DNA of 9,821 nucleotides, from the NCBI GenBank assembly GCA_964570105.1, contig CAZMWM010000075.1, positions 1 through 9,821 of the forward strand, written 5' to 3'. Position 1 is the first letter of the stretch; every line of letters starts with the position of its first letter. Shown one piece after another: positions 6,499-9,821 of the stretch. This DNA is from SIG673 sp964570105 (GTDB taxonomy: Bacteria > Bacillota > Clostridia > Oscillospirales > CAG-272). Under the pieces are notes generated by a model. The model saw nothing but the letters and a program-made list of their open reading frames with translations. It did no database searches and was not told the origin of the DNA. The translations under genes were made by a program, and so were the position numbers.

Positions 6499-7749
6499 TC
6501 AGTCACAAATCCCTATATAAAGCTTGTCGCCGCATATCAGAGCCGTATCCTCACCGCTCAAGGCGAGCATCTCCATCTCACCGGGAGCAAGCTTCACCTT
6601 CTTTTTGCGCACGACCGTCTTTTCCCCGTCGCAGACCGTTACATACTTATCGCGATATACGTCCGAGACTCTGAAATACAGCTGCACCTCTTCACCGCGC
6701 ACGATGCGTTGCGGAACGGTATAACGCACCTTACCGTCGGGAATTACCGCAACATCGGCACTTCTTCCCGTCCCCGAGAGCACATATTCGGCGGCACTGC
6801 GCCCGGCTGTTTCCGCCTCTCCCGAAACGTAGTCAACGAGATCGTGCACGTGCAGAACGTTACCGCAAGCAAACACTCCGGGCACCTCCGTCTGCCTGCC
6901 GCCGTCGACCGTCGCACCGCCCGTCGCACGGTCTATCGTAATACCGAGCCGTTTCGTAAGCTCGTTTTCCGGTATCAGCCCACAGGACAGAAGCAACGTA
7001 TCACACGGGATAAATTCCTCCGTTCCCGGTATGGGAGCGCGATCCGCACCGACCGCCGAGACGGTAACACCCTCCACCCGTTGCCTTCCGTGTATCTTCG
7101 TTACCGTATGGCTCAGCTTTAGAGGAATATCAAAATCATCAAGGCACTGACGGATATTCCTTGCCAGCCCTCCGGAATACGGCATCAGCTCACAGACGGC
7201 GTGTACCCTTGCGCCCTCAAGCGTCATCCGTCTTGCCATTATAAGCCCGATATCGCCCGAGCCGAGGATAACGACATCGCGACCGGGCATCTGTCCGAGC
7301 AGATTGACGTATTTCTGTGCCGTTCCGGCTGTGAAGATACCGGACGGACGCGAGCCGGAGATGCCCAAAGCACCGACGGGACGCTCGCGGCATCCCATAG
7401 CCAATATAACGGCACCTGCCTGTATCTTCATCATTCCGCGACCGTAAGCAAGCGCGGTGATTTCCTTCTCCCTTGTGATATCCGTGACCGTGGTGTTAAC
7501 GGAATACGGAATACCGTAGCGCTCCACCGCCTGCTCGTAACGGTAGGCATATTCCGGTCCCGTAAGCTCCTCACCGAAGCGATGCAGACCGAAACCGTTA
7601 TGTATACACTGACGGAGTATCCCTCCGAGAGCAGACTCGCGCTCGAGAATGATGATATTTTTTATTCCGGCCTCATACGCCGAGACCGCGGCTGCCATAC
7701 CCGCAGGTCCGCCGCCTATAACGGCTATATCCACACAAAGCTTTTCCAT
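6499..7749 (-). CDS. NAD(P)/FAD-dependent oxidoreductase of the glycerol-3-phosphate dehydrogenase module
   Basis: A 416-residue flavoprotein of the pyridine nucleotide-disulfide reductase superfamily. The FAD-binding Rossmann motif is VIGGGPAG (10-17), followed by ILERES at the end of beta-2. GGILRQCIHNGFG (42-54) is characteristic of this operon family. AMGCRERP (117-124) is the mid-domain motif. A second nucleotide-binding motif, GSGDIG (163-168), suggests NAD(P) binding. FACGNVLHVHDLVDYVSGEAE is the C-terminal FAD contact, followed by an extra ~90-residue domain. It lacks the CxxC redox pair of thioredoxin reductases. The ATG at 7749 is supported by AAAGGA 9 nt upstream; the longer frame to 7809 is unlikely. 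It lies 69 bp after the GlpA-like gene. It probably exchanges electrons between the GlpA-like flavin or cluster and NAD(P) or another acceptor; direction and partner are inferred. Confidence 0.9.
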   Translation of the reverse strand: MEKLCVDIAVIGGGPAGMAAAVSAYEAGIKNIIILERESALGGILRQCIHNGFGLHRFGEELTGPEYAYRYEQAVERYGIPYSVNTTVTDITREKEITALAYGRGMMKIQAGAVILAMGCRERPVGALGISGSRPSGIFTAGTAQKYVNLLGQMPGRDVVILGSGDIGLIMARRMTLEGARVHAVCELMPYSGGLARNIRQCLDDFDIPLKLSHTVTKIHGRQRVEGVTVSAVGADRAPIPGTEEFIPCDTLLLSCGLIPENELTKRLGITIDRATGGATVDGGRQTEVPGVFACGNVLHVHDLVDYVSGEAETAGRSAAEYVLSGTGRSADVAVIPDGKVRYTVPQRIVRGEEVQLYFRVSDVYRDKYVTVCDGEKTVVRKKKVKLAPGEMEMLALSGEDTALICGDKLYIGICD

Positions 7750-7818
7750 CTCACACAGTCCTTTCGGGATGATATTTGATATACGGTGCCAAGATATTTT
7801 TCGACACACCTGCTCGGA

Positions 7819-9246
7819 TCATTTCGTCCTGCCGACACTTATATAAGAGCCTTCGCCCTTTTTTGTGACCTCGGAGACATCGACTCCAAGCTCTCTTGCA
7901 AGAAGCCGAACGATATGCGGCGAGCAGAAGCCGCCCTGACAGCGCCCCATGGTCGCCCTCGTCCTGCGCTTCACACCGTCAACGTCACAAGGCCGCGGAA
8001 GAGTGCGTATCGCATCCAATATCTCCCCCTCGCTCACGACCTCGCATCGACAAACGATGCGCGCGTATTCCGGATGCTCGGCAATCACCCTCGCCTTGTC
8101 CTCATCGGAAAGCTCGGAAAACCAACGCGGTGACCGTCGAGTCGCGACGATATCCGCCTTCTTTTCCGCATAAAGTCCGGACGAGAACAGCATATCCGCA
8201 ACGTATTCGGCTATGGCAGGAGATGCGGAAAGCCCCGGGCTTTCTATACCGGCAACATTTGCAAAACGCTCGCGCGGCATATTTATAATAAAGTCTCCGG
8301 TAGGACCGACCGCGCGTATACCGGCAAATCCGGTTATGGTCATCCCTCTCGATATGCCCTTCACCTGACGCATCGCTTGGGTGTAGACAAGCTCCGTGCC
8401 CTTCCGCGTGGTGTCGGTATCCGCCTTGTCCTCGATATCCTCAGCCGTAGGTCCGAGCAGGAGATTACCGTCCACGGTCGGCGTTACGAGTATGCCCTTT
8501 CCCATCCTTGAGGGACAGCGGAACACGGTATGGCTGACGCGAGAGCCTTCCTCGCGGTCGAGCAGAACGTATTCTCCGCGCCTCGGGGTTATAGCAAAGC
8601 TGTAGTCACCGAACATCCTCGCCACCGCGTCCGAATAAACACCGGCGCAATTCACAACGTAACGCGCGTCGATATGCTCCCCGTTTTTACAGATAAGCCT
8701 GTAATACCCGTCTCCGCTCTCGACCGAGCACACCTCGTACCCGAGCCGAAGCTGTGCACCGTTATCCATAGCGTTACCGACAGCGGCGATGCATAACCCG
8801 TAAGGACAGACGATCGCTCCGCTCGGAGCGACCAGTGCACAGACCACCCCGTCTCCGATATTCGGCTCAAGCTCCAAAAGCTCCTCGCGCTCGGCAATAT
8901 ACATACCCTCGACACCGTTGGCTCGTCCGCGCTCAAGCAGAGCCTCGAGCGTATGGCGGTCACCGTCATCAAATCCCACGACGAGCGAGCCGTTCCGCCG
9001 ATAGCTGACGCCAAGCTCGGACGCAACGCGCTCCATCATAAGCGAGCCTTTAACGTTCAGCTTAGCCTTCAAGGTGCCCGGCTCAGCGTCAAATCCGGCG
9101 TGGACTATGGCGCTGTTGGCCTTAGTCGCACCCATCGCAACGTCCGTTTCCTTCTCGACGATACAGATATCCAGCTCGTAACGCGAAAGCTCGCGCGCGA
9201 TCATTCCGCCCACGACACCCGCTCCGATGATAACGACGTCAAACAT
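7819..9246 (-). CDS. GlpA-like FAD-dependent glycerol-3-phosphate dehydrogenase with BFD-type [2Fe-2S] domain
   Basis: A 475-residue protein of the DAO family. It begins MFDVVIIGAGVVG with the GxGxxG FAD motif (8-13), then IVEKE and the SAIVHAGFD segment of GlpA/GlpD-like enzymes. VNCAGVYSD and GFAGIRAVGPTGDF (about 325-338) are later FAD/substrate motifs. The last ~77 residues form a BFD-like [2Fe-2S] domain with Cys399, Cys401, Cys436 and Cys441 (CRC...Cx4C). The likely reaction is glycerol 3-phosphate to dihydroxyacetone phosphate, but related DAO enzymes oxidise other hydroxy or amino acids, so substrate is inferred. No signal peptide or membrane segment is seen, and no GlpC-like anchor is in the window. 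AGGAGG lies 4 nt before the ATG. First gene of the operon; candidate promoters are at 9416-9444 and 9460-9488. Confidence 0.9.
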   Translation of the reverse strand: MFDVVIIGAGVVGGMIARELSRYELDICIVEKETDVAMGATKANSAIVHAGFDAEPGTLKAKLNVKGSLMMERVASELGVSYRRNGSLVVGFDDGDRHTLEALLERGRANGVEGMYIAEREELLELEPNIGDGVVCALVAPSGAIVCPYGLCIAAVGNAMDNGAQLRLGYEVCSVESGDGYYRLICKNGEHIDARYVVNCAGVYSDAVARMFGDYSFAITPRRGEYVLLDREEGSRVSHTVFRCPSRMGKGILVTPTVDGNLLLGPTAEDIEDKADTDTTRKGTELVYTQAMRQVKGISRGMTITGFAGIRAVGPTGDFIINMPRERFANVAGIESPGLSASPAIAEYVADMLFSSGLYAEKKADIVATRRSPRWFSELSDEDKARVIAEHPEYARIVCRCEVVSEGEILDAIRTLPRPCDVDGVKRRTRATMGRCQGGFCSPHIVRLLARELGVDVSEVTKKGEGSYISVGRTK

Positions 9247-9258
9247 ATATCCTCCTTA

Positions 9259-9278
9259 GCTCTCGCATATGCGAAAGC
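9259..9278. promoter_or_regulatory. Near-perfect palindrome abutting the GlpA-like SD
   Basis: A perfect 12-bp palindrome, TCGCATATGCGA (9263-9274), extends to 20 bp with a single mismatched pair (GCT at 9259-9261 with AGC at 9276-9278). It begins one base upstream of the AAGGAGG ribosome-binding site on the minus strand. It could be a protein-binding operator or an mRNA hairpin that limits ribosome access. Confidence 0.5.
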
Positions 9279-9415
9279 GTCCTTTTATCTTGTTATTTTA
9301 TTATCTTTTTTATCTTGATCTTCTCCCGGTCTGACTTTGATCTTCCCGTCACGCCCCGCCCGGTGACCGAAAGAGCGCAAAGCAAGAAGCATCTCGCACC
9401 GCACGTTACGGAAAT

Positions 9416-9444
9416 ATGGTACACCATTACGGCGAAAATTTCAA
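9416..9444 (-). promoter_or_regulatory. Candidate promoter of the redox operon (proximal)
   Basis: On the minus strand -35 TTGAAA (9439-9444) and -10 TACCAT (9416-9421) are 17 bp apart, matching consensus at 5/6 and 4/6 positions. It would give a leader of about 160 nt. An inverted repeat, ATGGT-AC-ACCAT (9416-9427), overlaps the -10. Confidence 0.45.
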
Positions 9445-9459
9445 TACGTGGCGAAAAAA

Positions 9460-9488
9460 ACTATAAACGATCATTTTCGCTCATCCAA
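9460..9488 (-). promoter_or_regulatory. Candidate promoter of the redox operon (distal)
   Basis: On the minus strand -10 TATAGT (9460-9465, 5/6 match) and -35 TTGGAT (9483-9488, 3/6 match) are 17 bp apart. It is an alternative or additional start to the proximal candidate; the sequence alone cannot decide between them. Confidence 0.3.
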
Positions 9489-9584
9489 ACGCCACCCGAG
9501 CCACACCCGAAACACTCGGATAACGGCGTTACCAGAAACATTTTGTATTAAATGTAACTAATTATAAAATTTTCTGATAAACAC

Positions 9585-9613
9585 TTGCAATGTGCGGCGT
9601 TTTTGTGTAAAAT
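9585..9613 (+). promoter_or_regulatory. Promoter of gap
   Basis: -35 TTGCAA (9585-9590) and -10 TAAAAT (9608-9613) are separated by exactly 17 bp, in an A/T-rich setting. The predicted start is near 9620, giving a leader of about 50 nt. A GTGTAA/TTACAC inverted repeat (9605-9610 and 9625-9630) brackets the start site. Confidence 0.7.
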
Positions 9614-9668
9614 AATAGGCGGTCTTACACTAAAGATAAAATTTTATATATTTTGGAGGAACAAAACC

Positions 9669-9821
9669 ATGGCAAATGTAAAAGTTGCGATCAACGGCTT
9701 CGGTCGCATAGGACGTCTCGCTTTCAGACAGATGTTCGGAGCGAAGGGTTACAATGTCGTCGCCATAAACGACCTCACCAAGCCCTCTATGCTTGCACAT
9801 CTTCTCAAGTACGACTCTGCT
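9669..9821 (+). CDS. gap: Glyceraldehyde-3-phosphate dehydrogenase, N-terminal part
   Basis: A glycolytic enzyme that converts glyceraldehyde 3-phosphate, NAD+ and phosphate to 1,3-bisphosphoglycerate. The first 51 codons are present and the frame runs off the right edge. The translation contains VAINGFGRIGRLAFRQ, the canonical NAD-binding Rossmann start, then VVAINDL and LAHLLKYDS, all diagnostic for type I GAPDH. The catalytic cysteine region lies outside the window. The ATG at 9669 has a strong GGAGGA ribosome-binding site 8 nt upstream and a good promoter about 55 bp further up. It is divergent from the redox operon, with a 422-bp gap between start codons. Confidence 0.97.
   Translation, partial: MANVKVAINGFGRIGRLAFRQMFGAKGYNVVAINDLTKPSMLAHLLKYDSA

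Noticed and set aside
7201..7779. A 192-codon plus-strand open frame opposite the FAD oxidoreductase
   Set aside because: It is a shadow of a clear flavoprotein gene and shows no domain or ribosome-binding site of its own.
9519..9529. TAACG-G-CGTTA inverted repeat in the divergent gap as an operator
   Set aside because: The arms are short and the site is not placed on any predicted promoter element; chance is a sufficient explanation.

Overview
The window looks like a moderately GC-rich chromosome segment from an anaerobic, gut-type Clostridia (Bacillota). The taxonomy is inferred from four things: the SRP RNA-dnaX-ybaB-recR order, a large Bacillus/Clostridium-type SRP RNA with an Alu domain, a clostridial-type three-gene oxidoreductase module, and a REP/MITE-like hairpin at the left edge of a kind I recall from Oscillospiraceae/Ruminococcaceae genomes. 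No database search was possible.

Layout, right to left along the minus strand (direction of transcription). (1) From about 9.5 to 6.04 kb lies a three-gene redox operon: a GlpA-like FAD dehydrogenase with a C-terminal BFD-type [2Fe-2S] domain, a pyridine-nucleotide/FAD oxidoreductase, and a small four-cysteine DUF1667-type protein. A clear intrinsic terminator closes it at 6038-6077. (2) From 5987 to 5646 is the SRP RNA gene, with a strong promoter and an A/T-rich upstream element. (3) From 5566 to 199 are dnaX, ybaB, recR and a pcrA/uvrD-type helicase: the clamp-loader subunit, a nucleoid-associated protein, a recombination mediator and a repair helicase. (4) On the plus strand, divergent from the redox operon across a 422-bp regulatory gap, gap (glyceraldehyde-3-phosphate dehydrogenase) starts at 9669 and runs off the window.

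How the parts relate. The dnaX-ybaB-recR-pcrA group serves replication and repair, and the SRP RNA in front of it serves membrane protein targeting. If the redox operon oxidises glycerol 3-phosphate, its product dihydroxyacetone phosphate enters glycolysis just above GAPDH, which is encoded divergently next door. The shared gap carries candidate promoters in both directions and several inverted repeats that could be operators.

Most of the window is ordinary housekeeping DNA and I see no clearly new system. The points most worth a second look are an SRP RNA whose domain IV loop reads as a GNR(N)A pentaloop, an insertion of about 43 residues in the helicase between motifs I and Ia, the inverted repeats in the divergent control region, and a short repeated element centred on GAATTACCGCG.
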